DNA of 64,000 nucleotides, from the NCBI GenBank assembly GCA_037576215.1, contig JBANDB010000005.1, positions 1,116,001-1,180,000 of the forward strand. The letters run 5' to 3'. A program made the translations under genes and the position numbers. This stretch comes from Armillaria gallica (taxonomy: Eukaryota; Basidiomycota; Agaricomycetes; Agaricales; Physalacriaceae). Positions 10,083 through 21,690 of the stretch are shown here, in pieces; the stretch's first letter is position 1; the number at the start of each line of letters is the position of its first letter. Below the pieces are notes generated by a model. The model was not told where the DNA came from. It made no database searches and saw nothing but the letters and a program-made list of their open reading frames with translations.

Positions 10083-13000
10083 TAGGCTTGTTTTAATGAT
10101 ACTATGTATACATCATCTCATAACAAATTAGCACGAATCTTCCTGTGAAGTGCATCTTTACCGGACTCGAGCACAAGACTCTCCCATCCGGAGGCTTCAA
10201 GAGGTGGCGTAACGTCCTGTACGGTCGACGTAGTCATCCTGAACAGAGCCAGATATCGAAATAGGAAATCTGGTCCGTTGCGTTGTCATCAAGTTGTGCG
10301 ACACGATCAGAGCAAGTTTATGTGACTCAAGCGTAGCCACCCGACCTTGTGAATTGGAAGTTGGTGCTCATGAGTTGGGAAGGAGATCTGCGGATGACTT
10401 ACTTCCCTCCCTGATAGGTTGCAAAGGACCTATAGACGAATGCAAATGGAGAGATTCAATAGAAAATAGCTCAGGAGATGTGATTGATCGAAATGGTTGT
10501 GCGGAATACCTTCTGACGGTCGTTACCGAAATGAGGTTCATCTGCCAAGGATTCTGAAAATAAATAAGCGCCAACGCGGAAGTTGTGAATTGCCGGCTGG
10601 TGGACATTCCGTGTCTAATGAATGAATGTACAGAACTCGCATCGAACCTAAGGTAACAGCTAACAGCACTCTGAAACTTACTCGGATCCGTGGGATTTAT
10701 AGACATAGACGCTGTCACGATATGCAGCGTTTCGTATTGGAGAAGTGGTAAGGGGCGCGCGTCAAAGGCTACCACGGCACTACTCGGGTCCAGAATAAGC
10801 ACATTCAAGGTTCATGCACCGTGTCATCCCCGGGTCCACCATTACCCTCTGGCAAGCATACATCCAACTCTATGTCTTTCGGATAAGAATCTTCGACGTC
10901 CTCGGCTTTCACATTATTATATTTTATATGCATTGTCTCCCCTTACGTGCTGGACGGACTTTTCTATGGGCGATGTCCGGGGAAGTCCGGTGTGTTGCAG
11001 TGTCCTGATATTGAGTACTTTCACTGTTGCGTCTTCGTTGGATATCGGCTTTCGTCATCTGCGATACAGCTGCCTGCCGGCCGGCCTCGCTGAAACGGGC
11101 GTCTCTAGTACATGCTGTGAACAATATGGCTGTGAACCACAACACACAACTCGTGTATAAATACCACTTAAGATCATGAATGAGGCATGAATATAGTACG
11201 CTGATAATCGCAACCATGAGTCGAGCATACAAAAGTGACATAGGCATTCTATGAAAGTTGGCCGAGAATGTGTGTGAAAGATTCTCAGTCGACTCTAGCA
11301 CACATCACGGAATAGCAACTAAGAATACGGTTAGGCGCGTGAAAGCAATAAGATTTCACGGGTACTCAGGAATGCTGTTGACTTTAGGCCCTGAATTGAC
11401 ACAACGTGGAAGAACACTGGTGGTATTATATCTCGACATCGACCGCATCGATGTTATGCTGCTGTCTAAACAAAACAGGCCTGGAGGCATGAATGGTTTC
11501 CCGTCAGAAACTTGAATAAACAGGGTGATCTCGGTGCTCACCCGAGGTTGTCAAAGCGAGAATCGTAGTATCGTGTGCTTTTGCTTCAAGGTATGGGTGG
11601 AATTTCTTTAATCATGGTAGCGTAGAAGTGTATAAAATGCTCTGGGGTCAGAACTCGACACCACGTCTGACGGGCCATGGCTCGCTCAGACACAGTAGCT
11701 CGAATAATATTGTCCTATCTCAATCAATTCGAACAAGTGGTTGGCGGACCGTTGTTCCGGCACATCGGGTCGGTCGGTCGGTCGACCTCGCGACGCCTAA
11801 AATTTTTTTTGGACCTCACCTGCTCCAACTGAAAACTATAACCATCCAAGCATTATGACATGTTTCATAGCATATATTCTAACTGTTTACTATCTTTCTA
11901 ATAAGAAATTTTGGTGAACAAGGACAGAACTTCAAAGAAGAAACATTTGCCGGTGTTACCACTGGCCCTGGCATAGATCAAACATGGTCCACGGTGCTCC
12001 AGTGAGCAGTCTAAATCAAGAAAGCTAATATAATGCGTTAAAGTATTGTCAGGTCATGCGAAACCCGCAACTTACGAGTTCAAAAGCGGGTTGACTCAGG
12101 GGTCTTGCAAGAATCAAAGGGTACGATGTCGTCATATAGATCATGTGATGCATCCAACTTTGGAATATTATTCTCACAGGGGTCGGTCGGTCGAGCCAGT
12201 GAGGGCTAAAAATATTTTTTGGACCCGATGTCATATATGTAAAATGCGCAAACCCCTTGAATTCGAATGGCTTGTGACGCGTGACCTTCTGGGACCAGTT
12301 CGAATGAACCGAATAGCTCTTCTGGGACAGTGACATTCGGACAAAATCCGAATAGGTGACGGTGTGCTTGAATGATTTGGTACATATCTCTTGCATATCC
12401 TGCTGATCAAGGCTATGTAAATTAGCATCATATGGGCCCGGAGAAGACATTTTTGTAATTTATGCGCCATTTTGGCCAAAAACTACTAATAGTAGGACTT
12501 TTTGGTATTGGTGACCGCCGAACCTGCTCGAACGAGACCTGTGTGACCTGTGACAAGAAGTCATTTTCCGAATACGAATGTCCCTTCTGAGACATGCGAC
12601 GTTAGAATTGATTGAAATATGACAGTATACTAATATCTTATAAGGTATAATAGGAGCTATTTCATGTTGCTATACCTTCGGCTGCATATTGCTATGTCAA
12701 TAGTACTGGGTCAATTGAAAATATATTCTGCCCTTGTATAAAATATCATTGTCTAGTCAGCTTGCTGCAGAGTCTGGTTATGATCTATTATTCTATGTTC
12801 TCGTTTGACATATCCTTTAACAGCCTAGGCTTGCCTATGATCCAACATCTGCGCCTTCCGATCCAATTCCGATCAGGGTGATGTGCTGGCACTATCTTCT
12901 GGGCCCCGGGTGTATTAGCGTCATCACTAGACTGTGGATGAAGCGAGTCGGAACTGTCGATAATGAATATGCTGAGTATGTCAAATGTTATCTCCGAAAG

Positions 13001-13581
13001 CCAAGACTCAGTTTTATCATCGGCTAATCATCGGCTTGCCACAAAGGGTGTGTCACAGGACTACGGGTCTGTTAATACGCGCTGTTTTGAAACATGATAA
13101 ACCGGTGTTCTCTAGACTCTGTGTATCCGATCCCATTTTGACCTTTGGACAGCAGGAATGCTGCGCTTCTATTCATAGTACTTATCACGGCTAGGTGGTG
13201 ATTATTTTGTGCGAATCGAAATAGAATTCAAATAGAATCCATTTCCTTCTATTTTGGGAAAGGTGCCGGGATTTTGCCTCAGTCACTGCTGCGATAGATT
13301 CGTATTTTCGTGGGGTCAAATACTTTGGCAGATTTTGATCTGGTTTTGGCGCGCAAATCGAGTGAGGCAAATCCTGCAGCAAACCCAGCTACATGTATTT
13401 AGTGTCGTTTTTACCTTCAGATTTGTGTCCGAAATATTTGTACAAAAATGTACCATTTTTGCATATGTATTTGGGGTTGAGAACGGGCTGTCGAGATTTC
13501 ATCACACGGGCGGCACGGACTATGACAATAGTCGACCACTGACGGCTTGATGACTATTAATGCTTCTTTCCTTTTGGAATA
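10083..13581. other. CpG-retaining intergenic region, no confident gene
   Basis: Several open frames exist but none is recognised. On the minus strand 10368-10808 (146 codons) contains a plausible GTAAGT donor near 10678 and AG acceptors downstream, so a spliced reverse-strand gene is possible. A 39-codon frame starting at 10237 (minus) runs toward the LTR end. A minus-strand frame at 10924-11301 has a hydrophobic stretch. Two copies of a motif with GGTCGGTCGGTCG followed by TAAAA, a T-run and GGACC lie near 11767-11815 and 12181-12222. I see no tRNA or rRNA. Confidence 0.3.
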
Positions 13582-13758
13582 CAGTTGACTCTGTAATAAC
13601 CCATACCTCTATAAAGCCATACACCCCCATAACCCATAGGTTTGTTTGTCTACAAAAGTGCAAATTACCCTCAAATTCCTCTCTTTAAACCCATACTCCG
13701 TCATAACCCATAGCGCCGAGTGGGAACGGAGGGGTATGGGTTATTACAGAGTCGACTG
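13582..13758. mobile_element. 177-bp MITE with about 27-bp terminal inverted repeats
   Basis: The left end CAGTTGACTCTGTAATAACC is mirrored by the right end, whose complement reads CAGTCGACTCTGTAATAACC, differing by one CpG transition. The element is bordered by TA on both sides (13580-13581 and 13759-13760), as expected for Tc1/mariner/pogo-type insertion. Inside, AACCCATA recurs several times. There is no coding capacity. The length, TIRs and TA borders define a MITE; assignment to the pogo/Fot side is inference from the CAGT start. Confidence 0.8.
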
Positions 13759-14428
13759 TAGTTACATTTATACGGCGCTTGTGATCTTGGCTACGGTCCG
13801 GCTCAAAGTTCCGAGCCGCATTGTCCGAATTCGTTCTAATGATAGATCCATGCTGTTCCAATGGAAAGGGAGAGCTCCGCTTCTGCGTGCTCAAGGTTGC
13901 AACGTGGCGCTAGATCTTTCCTTTGAGAGGATCCTCCGCAACTACGGTCTGTGACACATCGTCAACGTTAGCTCTATCACAGCGCCAATGCTAGCTAGAT
14001 ATAGATGCGGACTTTCTAAGTCCACACGGACACAAGTCACAATCTGGTCACAATCTGATCACATTAATCACGGACCTACATAGATCAGATAATGCTTCGT
14101 CTTCCTGTCATGATAAGTATCCTCGGCATAAGTTGTCGACGGTTCTGCGCTAAGAACATTTGCAGACATCCCACGTGTCTCTCTCAATCCAACGCCTTGA
14201 GGTAGGGCAATATCTGTGCTCGAACCCTGCTGGGTATAATCTTCCAGGACATGGTGAGTTTGTCACCTCCGTTCGGCACTCCTAGAACTTCTATTCAATC
14301 TAGCCCTCTTCTCCGCCGAGAACGCCACATGACGAATCCGAAGTTTTCCAGACACTGGTTCCGATGGTGTTGATGTTGGTGCTGGCGTTGTTATCGGCAC
14401 AAGGTCCCAATCAGGAACGGCCGGGCGC
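13759..14428. other. Intergenic region upstream of the kinase gene
   Basis: I see no coding exon I can support. The sequence keeps CpGs. An upstream exon of the kinase gene cannot be excluded: an ATG near 14368 opens a frame but not in phase with the kinase start. Confidence 0.3.
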
Positions 14429-15897
14429 ATGGCGTATATAAGCGATACGAAGCTCGGCCAGACGGAAACGATGGCGCTTCCTACATCTGCCTACGAGTCC
14501 TGGGACATTGTCACCAAGAATCCCGTCGACGGGACATTCGAGGAAAATATCCAGAAAATCCTTAGCCATCCAGGCGCCACGCCGTGGAGGGAGATCGACG
14601 TTGTACCTCCGTCTATGGCGGTACCCGTAATGAATGTCATACAGAAAGTACGTCTGTTCTAGTCGGAACTTGACCCAAATTCTGACACCCTTCGTCCTGA
14701 TAGGTGGTGGATGCAACTACCCCCAACGAAACAAGGTATACCGTGAGCGTGAAATGTCTACTTGCGCTTAGTAGAGCGAGGAATACCTTCCCCGATTCTT
14801 TTCTACGTCATCACATAACGACGAGAGGAAATTACCCCTTTGCGGGGGGAGGTCACTCCGTACGTGCACAGTATACTTTCGCCTGGGCATGAATTGATCT
14901 ATGTAGGACATATGGCTAGGCGATATGGATGGGAAGGCCGTGTGCTTGAAAGTCCTTCGCACATTTAGCTGGTCAAAGTGCCAGGAGGATGAATGTTTGA
15001 AGGTACTATGAAATCCGCTTCGAATCAAATGTGAACGAGCTTACGAGCCATAGTTTCCAGGATCTATGCCGAGAAGCTCTGGTGTGGAGGCAACTACGCC
15101 ATGAAAACATCCTTCCGTTTTGTGGAATAGATTCCGAGTACTTCACGCCGAGATATTGTCTCATATCACCTTGGATGAAAAACGGAAACATCGTCAACTA
15201 CTTGGAATCTCATCCAGAGCATGATCGCTTTGAATGCGTACGTTGTGACAGTTTGTGCCTTTATCTGAACGCTAACGGCATTCCTGAGTAGGTCAGTGAG
15301 ATAGCTCGTGCTATTGAGTTTTTGCACGGATTAGACCCGCAGGTTGTTCATGGAGACATACGTGGCGTAAGTCATTCGCGTCGTGCATATGTAAGCCACC
15401 TAAATCTGACCTCGATTATAGTGCAATGTTCTCGTCAGCGATGATTTTCATTGCTGTTTAGCCGACTTCGGATCCACTATAAGCATCGCTACGGAAGCCC
15501 CTTCTTGCAATACTATGTCTCAAAATTCGACACGATGGCTTGCTCCGGAGTTGCTGGTATATGACCCAATGTCGTTCGATAAGGAATTCTTACCTGGACG
15601 CGATATCTATGCGTTTGGATGCACAATTATCGAGGTACAGTGACAGCATTCCCCAGCATATGACGTGTTACTTATGTTGAAATACAGATATTCACACTTA
15701 AGCCTCCGTTTTCTCACATTCTACCTGCAGCAATTTTGTATCGTATATATAACGGTGAGCGCCACCCACGACCGTCCCTAGAAGTATTTCCTTCGGACGA
15801 ATTATGGAAACTCGTCGAGCAATGCATGTCTATACAGCCAAGGGACCGTCCCAGTGCCGGAGAGGTTCGATTGAGCATTGATAACATCGTTCACTGA
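14429..15897 (+). CDS. Protein kinase (TKL/Tyr-kinase-like fold), 8 exons, apparently intact
   Basis: Removing seven GT..AG introns (14648-14703, 14736-14825, 14860-14906, 15003-15060, 15238-15291, 15367-15421, 15635-15687) gives one 351-codon frame to TGA 15895-15897. Kinase landmarks in order are a Gly-rich loop AGGGHS (about residues 89-94), the ATP-binding Lys in CLKVLR (about 110), LCREALVWRQLRHENI, catalytic HGDIRGCN (Asp 208, Asn 213), DFG (226-228), LAPELL in place of APE, and DIYAFG. All key residues are present, so activity is plausible. About 80 residues precede the kinase domain. The likely role is signalling; the substrate is unknown. TATATAA at 14435-14441 lies just after the first ATG, so translation may instead start at the in-frame ATG 14471. 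It is the only gene in the window without a visible lesion. Confidence 0.85.
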
Positions 15898-16449
15898 GAT
15901 TATGAAGGAACATATCGGTCTCACCACGGTGAAATACTTCCCGCAGAGTGCATACCAATAGGATACTTCAGACGTCGAATTAGCACTAGGAAAAAACTTG
16001 ATTTTTCTTCCTATTTCGGTACCGCATAACCGCAGTTTCCAGCTAGTCTGGCCATCCAGGACCATGTGAACCTGGTCCGATCCGCGTCGAAGGTTCGGGT
16101 AAGATTGGTGGGGTGTTTCCGGTCCGAATCCCGTACTTTGGAGGGTATGCAAATTTTTTCGCCTTATCAGTGCTATTTTAGGATAATGTTTTTAAATAAT
16201 GTACCAATATTATAGCATATAAAATTTAACTTAATTCCAGAAGATTAATGACAAATTAATAATACATCATTGTCAATCCTAACGGCGGATCTACTACAGT
16301 TGAGAATTTCAAACCAATGTTCTGGCGAGCCAATAGAGAACCTTTGGTGTTCCCTTGAAGAAAAAGGACCAAGTCATGATAATCCTGGGTCTGAACAGTG
16401 ATTCTACAGACAAAATAGCATCTGCTCAGTCCAAACGTGGTACTAGTAG
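15898..16449. other. 3' flank of kinase gene and AT-rich DNA
   Basis: CpG-retaining sequence runs to about 16150, then an AT-rich stretch (16180-16260). A minus-strand open frame covers 16256-16449 but belongs to no recognised family. It marks the passage from the CpG-retaining island to CpG-poor DNA. Confidence 0.3.
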
Positions 16450-16718
16450 GAAGCACCTCCCAATGTCGATTCTTGGATGCGCCACACTTCCAACCCAACA
16501 TACTCAGATGGCACAATTCCTCCAGCTTAGACTCATAACCGTCTTGCGGTTTGCAGAGGTCGATATAGTAATTCCTCCCAGTCATTTTGTACACTGAAAG
16601 CTTGCCATTAGAGTAGCACCATATAGGCATCTGGACAGAATGTTACCTAAGAAGTTGTGAAAGGAAGAGAACAATTCTTTGCTGCCATAGTAACCCCTTC
16701 ACCTGATCTGCCATATTC

Positions 16719-16944
16719 ATGTCAGAGATTTGGTATGAGCCTTGTAAGGCAAGTCATATTTTAAGTTCACTTTTTGGATTATTTTCATGTGGATGGTATT
16801 TTATTTGGCATTTCAATGCAGAAAAATGTCCCCAATGACTTTAAAGGGTCAATGACAAGGCTGATTTCCTACAAGCTTCCTGGCCCAATTGTGCTCATTT
16901 TGGACATGTTAAGCATTAAAATGTCAATGCAGAATCTCCAACAT
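16719..16944. mobile_element. 226-bp insertion inside TLDc copy A
   Basis: Compared with TLDc copy B, extra sequence interrupts the gene between the GYYG and GAF motifs. Its ends are imperfect inverted repeats: ATGTCAGAGATTTGG on the left and, complemented, ATGTTGGAGATTCTG on the right. No coding frame. A clear target duplication was not found. It is probably a MITE. Confidence 0.5.
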
Positions 16945-17483
16945 CTGTTGGCTACAAATGCACCAAACATGTCGTTCTTGACAACAACAAGCACACCAGC
17001 AGACCTGGTCTTCTCAGACCACGAATAGAGGGTACTGAGGGATATGCTGTGCTGGTTGAGGGAGTAGATGAGCATCCATGTTTGAGGCAGCTGCTGCAAG
17101 AGAACAGGGAGGTGTGGTCAGATCTGCATACAGTCAGTCAGCTTGAGGCCATCAATCACAGAGAAGGATGGTTGTCACCAAATTTGCTAGCATTGACTCC
17201 AGCACCTGCACAATGCCATATCTCCTCCCCATCCACTGCACCTTGCCTATCTTCCTCTTGATCCCATCTCCCATATTCAGAGGAGAAGCAGACGGCGCTA
17301 GTTCTTATCGATTCTCCTTATTCGTGACCTCTGTCTCCGAATTCTTTGAGAAGCCCTTATTGGAGTTATACCCCTTCCTGCGATACCTAGGTGCATCACT
17401 AGGAGGGATGTACACCACTGAGGACATCTCGGAAGCACTACTGAGAGCGACTCCACGACACAGTTCCACTGCCGTGGGGCACG

Positions 17484-19176
17484 TAGAATTTTGCGTTTTC
17501 TCCTTGCACCCTTGTGTTCTCTTGCAAGTTTCTATTTGCATTTGCATTTGCATTCATATGCATGCATTTGAATAAATTGCATTTGCGTTTCGAGTGTGAC
17601 ATCATTTGCATGCATGACATGATCGACTCTCTCAAGTCTTTGATGCCTATCCTCAGTAGACCTGTGCATTGTGTGTTGTAAATCCAGTTGCAACACATAG
17701 AAACATCAATGATAGTCATGAGCCTGGCAATAGGTACAGCCACCATCACAAACTGATCGGGCATCTAAGAACCCATTTCCGAACTCATGCTCTACCGCCA
17801 CAGCTGCATTGATTATCTGTCTTGCACTGTAATCCTTCTATGCTTATGATACTGTTTCTCCAACAGATTCAGATTGCCTCAATAGTTAATAGTCCCAGCA
17901 TTTATTTCTAGCGAAATGAGGCTGGAATATGATAAAGAGGAGATAGCAAAATGGCACAGAACTGAGCTAGAGAAGGAAGAGGCGAGGGAACAAATGCAAA
18001 AGCAAACATGCCCAAGACCTACATTTCTGAAAAAGGGCACAAGAAAGCGGTGGGCTGCATCCAAAATCCCAGAAAAATCAGTTGAGCTAAGACCCACCAA
18101 TGATAGTGAGGAATATCATCCACCTAGCAATTTACAAGGCTTGGCCCAAGCCCGAAAGCCAGGCCAAGCCAGGCCAAGACAAGCCCTAAAAAGCCAGGCC
18201 CAACAGTAGGGCTTCATCAGGACTCAGGCTCAGGCTTCAACTTGAGAAAGCCCAAGCCCTGGGCTTTGAGATCACAAGTATGTGGCTGTCCAAGGTAGTA
18301 TTCTATCAATTATAATGTCAGAATTCACCTCAATACTCATCCACTAGTCATAATCAAAGGTGATTACAGTCTTAAGCTCTATTCAGATCATCTAGTAAGC
18401 TTCACAGCTCATAAAATATGTATTAATGCTTACATATCTCTCTCAAAGCTATGTTTTCAAACATATCTACAAGCCCTGGTTTGAGCCCAAGCTAAGCGTA
18501 CCCGTCACAAATTGAGGGATGGTGATTCTAACTCAGCAGATGATAGTCTATAGAAAGTCAGTACACCAATAAGTACACAGATTAATCCAACAAGATGGTA
18601 ATGGGTAGAAAGCTGGTGACACCGGAGTTGAACTTGATTTAAATTAGTGTCAAACGCAAGCGTGACAGGTCTGTCACATTTTCATTCATTTGCGTTCACC
18701 TTGTAACGCATGCATTAGATATTTTACCATTTGTGTTTGTGCTTAAACACTTGCGAGAAATGTTAGAACACATGCGTTTGTGATTGAAATGCTTGCATTA
18801 CCTCCATTGGTGCATGCATTCACATAATTTGACTTGTGTGCGGGGTTCCACTGATTTTCTGATAGTATTGTGGTGCACACAGATCATCAGACCTTCTGAG
18901 GGGGTGTCGTAGGTAGGTAAATTATTGTTTATTATGTCTCAAATACTGAACTGGACACTGAAATCTATCCAGAACAGTGGTGAAAACTCTCAAGGATCAA
19001 AAAAGCATCGGAAGTAGTCTGGTTCATATATTTCCCTCACATTCATATGTACCAACATGCATTGATGATGTCATAAACACATTGATAGGAAACACAAATG
19101 ATTACAAATGAAATGCAAACAAAACACAAATAAATGCAAGTGAATGCAAGTGTGCAACTCGAAAATGCAAAATTCT
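17484..19176. mobile_element. 1.7-kb TIR element (hAT-like) inserted in TLDc copy A
   Basis: The left end TAGAATTTTGCGTTTTC is mirrored on the right by GAAAATGCAAAATTCT; similarity continues for about 35 bp. Subterminal regions are packed with TTTGCATTTGCAT-type repeats (17530-17625, 18650-18830 and 19080-19160), a structure common in hAT ends. The two flanks both resemble the same stretch of the TLDc gene (CCACTGCCGTGGGGC and CCACTTCTGTGTGGTGC), suggesting an imperfect target duplication of about 17 bp or more. No transposase is present, so it is non-autonomous. Confidence 0.65.
17916..18209 (+). CDS. Small basic/charged ORF inside the 1.7-kb TIR element
   Basis: A 97-codon frame starts with ATG and encodes a charged N-terminal half (Glu/Arg/Lys, possible coiled coil around residues 5-35) and a Gln/Ala/Arg/Pro tail. 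The tail comes from tandem GCCAGGCC/AAGCCC units near 18140-18260, so that part may be repeat rather than gene. No domain is recognised. It could be a captured fragment; evidence that it is expressed is lacking. Confidence 0.25.
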   Translation: MRLEYDKEEIAKWHRTELEKEEAREQMQKQTCPRPTFLKKGTRKRWAASKIPEKSVELRPTNDSEEYHPPSNLQGLAQARKPGQARPRQALKSQAQQ

Positions 19177-19420
19177 CCTGGCCCCACTTCTGTGTGGTGC
19201 AAATGAAGTGTCATGTGATACTCTGACTGAGACAACTGAGTGTGGACGTGGTGGTGATGTGGTGATCAAGGTGCAGAGGACAAGGGTGGAGAAAAGTGCC
19301 AACTTTTATCAATGGTGATGGGGGTGTCTGTGAGTGGGTTATGGACAATGAGATGGATGATGTAGAGGCTATCGGTGGTGTGGGGAATGGCGATGTTGAG
19401 ATGAAGAGGAGCAAAAAGGA

Positions 19421-19665
19421 GGTGCTTGATGTTTTAAACTTTAGTGCTGAAAAAGTGGTCTTTGAGATTCAAGTCCAATATGGCTCCTTGTCCTGTGTGT
19501 TTGGCATTTCCCATGATGTACACTAGCTGAGCGACCCAGGTGAAGTGAGGGAGAATCACAGATATCACCTCTCTGCTGAGGATGTGGACCCAAACAAGTG
19601 TCAATGCTTTGTTAGTTGGTCCTGTGAGTTTCAATTACTGGAGTATCAAAGTGAAGGTGCATCTA
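19421..19665. other. CpG-poor spacer
   Basis: No exon I recognise. It continues upstream of the TLDc N-terminal fragment on the minus strand. Confidence 0.2.
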
Positions 19666-20705
19666 TTCTAGTGTGCGTATAATCTCACTGAATGATCTTT
19701 GGGCTCAGAGAAAGCTCAATAGTACGTGATTGAAGAGGGACCAAGATAGGTGATATATTTGGACTGAGTACAAAAATGTGCATTCCAAGTTTGTGTCTTA
19801 TGAAGAGATGTGTGTTGAATGCTACATAGTAATCATAGCAACGTCAGTACCTCCACTTATACTGGGCCTAGTGCGAGACACTGGAATTTGATGACAGATG
19901 CACCACGTTGTTCTCAACAACAACACTACTCGCCTTGCACTCTTAAATCTGGCCCTAGTACCTACTATGACCAGCTAGCTACTACACCATTCTCGTCTGT
20001 GATCTCAAAGCCAAAGACAAGTCAGGTGAAGAGTGCAGAACACGCATCATGTGATGGACAAGCACAATCCCTTCTTTTGTGACAAGGAGGCGTTACCTCC
20101 AATATTGGACCTGTATTATATTGTTTGTGCCATCATCCTAGCATTGCTACTTCCCACCCTCATGCGGGCCGACTCTCTGTGCAGCGATTCCTGCACCACC
20201 CAGGGCATCTACATCATCCATCTTTTCCATCACAATGGATGAACACAAGCCTCCTGCCACACCCACTACTCTCTCCTCTGCATGCACAAGTCTCGACTTT
20301 ATGTATGATAACCATGTCGAGTCACTACATCCACACCTGGTCATCCCAGTCTAATATATATGTCACTAAGTGGAAACCAAAGAGGAAGGTACCCTATGCA
20401 TGTGTACGGCTGATTCTGATGGCATGTTTGTGCATGTCTTCCTTCAACAACTACCATCTCTCTATGTCGACTCTCATATCTGAGAGTATTATCCTCATTC
20501 AACTTCCATGTCTCAAAACAGCTGAACATGTTTCTAGTAAGTGCTGCCATTTTGATTTCAATCCTGCATCGCTGAGTCTACCAGGAAGCAGCTATGCCTT
20601 GACATTCCAACATTGCCTTCAAACCTCGCAATGTCACTGCAGCTCTGGTTCCCATCCATCTCTCATATGTTCATATGCTCATTGTTATCTTTTTGACAGT
20701 TGATT
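19666..20705 (+). repeat. Repeat unit P, copy 1 (contains TLDc N-terminal fragment, plus orientation)
   Basis: From about 19670 the sequence matches 47565-47743, and from about 19836 it continues with the match to 48858-49440, so this copy lacks the hAT-like insertion seen at 47744-48857. At 20160-20340 the plus strand repeats the TLDc N-terminal leader (a segment around ICT/SCTTQG-IYII..ITMDEH in other copies). Open frames downstream (20125-20703) show no domain. CpG-poor. Confidence 0.55.
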
Positions 20706-21198
20706 GGATTTCTGAAGTTGCTACCGCTGCAATACAGCCCACTTGACATCCTACCTCCCAAGTACTCCTCAAAACCAAGGATGACATCACTGATTTGCAT
20801 ATGGCTCTTTATAGAGACAAAGCTCCGAGTGTTGTAGCGTCTGCGCTTAATTTTTGAAACCGTTCTCCGCTCATGTTGGAATTATGAACAGTCTGCTTTC
20901 CGTATATTCCTTGAATTATCCAAGACCTGTACTGATTGTTATTTCAGATACTATAAATACTGTATTCAAAGATAAACTTTTGTTGGTGGGCCTTTTTTCA
21001 CTGATTGTCTTTGATAGGATGTCTTGGCAAGAGGCTGGCAAGCAACACATATTGCCTGACACCATGAAAATGATTCCATCATTTTAACCTGTTATCTCAA
21101 GTAATTCATCCTGAATTTTGGAACAATAAGGTAACAACACCCATGTCATTTGAGACACATTGTGAATTCACTTGTTCTTGATTTCTGAAGCATATTCC
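20706..21198. other. CpG-poor spacer before the large inverted-repeat element
   Basis: No gene recognised. A 77-codon plus-strand frame at 20854-21087 has no motif. Confidence 0.25.
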
Positions 21199-21220
21199 CT
21201 CTAGGAACGCAAAGTTTTGG

Positions 21221-21480
21221 CGGCAATAAATGTATGAATTATATTTAAGTATCTATGGTCCCGACCATGGTAGTACTCAAGCGGAGACTTGAGTGCCTCT
21301 GCTTGAGTGCTACCACTATTAATACATGCTATCTACAATGATCGACACCTAAGTGCACACTCAAATGATGAACCGATTGAGAAGCATTGCTATCTCACTT
21401 AAGCAACTGTTGCTTCAGCACAGTACTTAAGTGAGACCACATTAAGCTCCAGCACCCAACATCGCTTGAACAGATGCAGA
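21221..21480 (+). repeat. Left terminal inverted repeat and motif array of the KDZ element
   Basis: GCGGCAATAAATGTATG, TATATTTAAG and GGTCCCGACCATGG are followed by repeated ACTCAAG, ACTTGAGTG, CACTTAAG and ACTTAAGTGAG up to about 21440. The complement of 40165-40310 follows the same order. Confidence 0.7.
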
Positions 21481-21690
21481 CCATGTGCCTGTAGGATGAA
21501 GTCACAAAGAGAGGGTAAAAAGGTCCTTTAGTCCTGTGCAACTTCTATATAAACAATTTGCCCATGCCACTCATTGTCTTGCCACCCAACAACGACCACG
21601 CTAATTGGAAATATTATTGTCCATCATTACATTAACTTATTGTTCAAGATTCAAACCCCTTTCACACCTTTTGTTCTCCTCGTACTTGGC

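Larger units (their letters stand above)
16450..19420 (-). pseudogene. TLDc-domain gene, copy A, decayed and split by two insertions
   Basis: Read on the minus strand, the N-terminal part lies at 19177-19420 (Pro/Ser-rich, PPRPHSVV and FAPH-like segments), continues at 17484-17160 (SSVVYIPPSDAP, ENKENR) and runs into the TLDc core at about 17130-16950 (LIYSLNQHSISLSTLYS, then GAFVANR) and 16600-16450 (SVYKMTGRNYYIDLC). These match TLDc (TBC/LysM-associated, OXR1-like) order: LYSxDxHGxSLxTLY, VFGAF, GYYG, YxWTGxND. A stop replaces Arg near the start of the core, the C-terminal FGG..FGN part is deleted, and insertions sit at 16719-16944 and 17484-19176. TLDc proteins are linked to oxidative-stress resistance and V-ATPase; the role here is unknown. 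Confidence 0.7.

Noticed and set aside
18120..18260. Coding repeat domain (Gln/Ala/Pro-rich) as a real protein domain
   Set aside because: The DNA itself is a tandem GCCAGGCC/AAGCCC simple repeat that continues past the stop codon, so the peptide pattern is a by-product.
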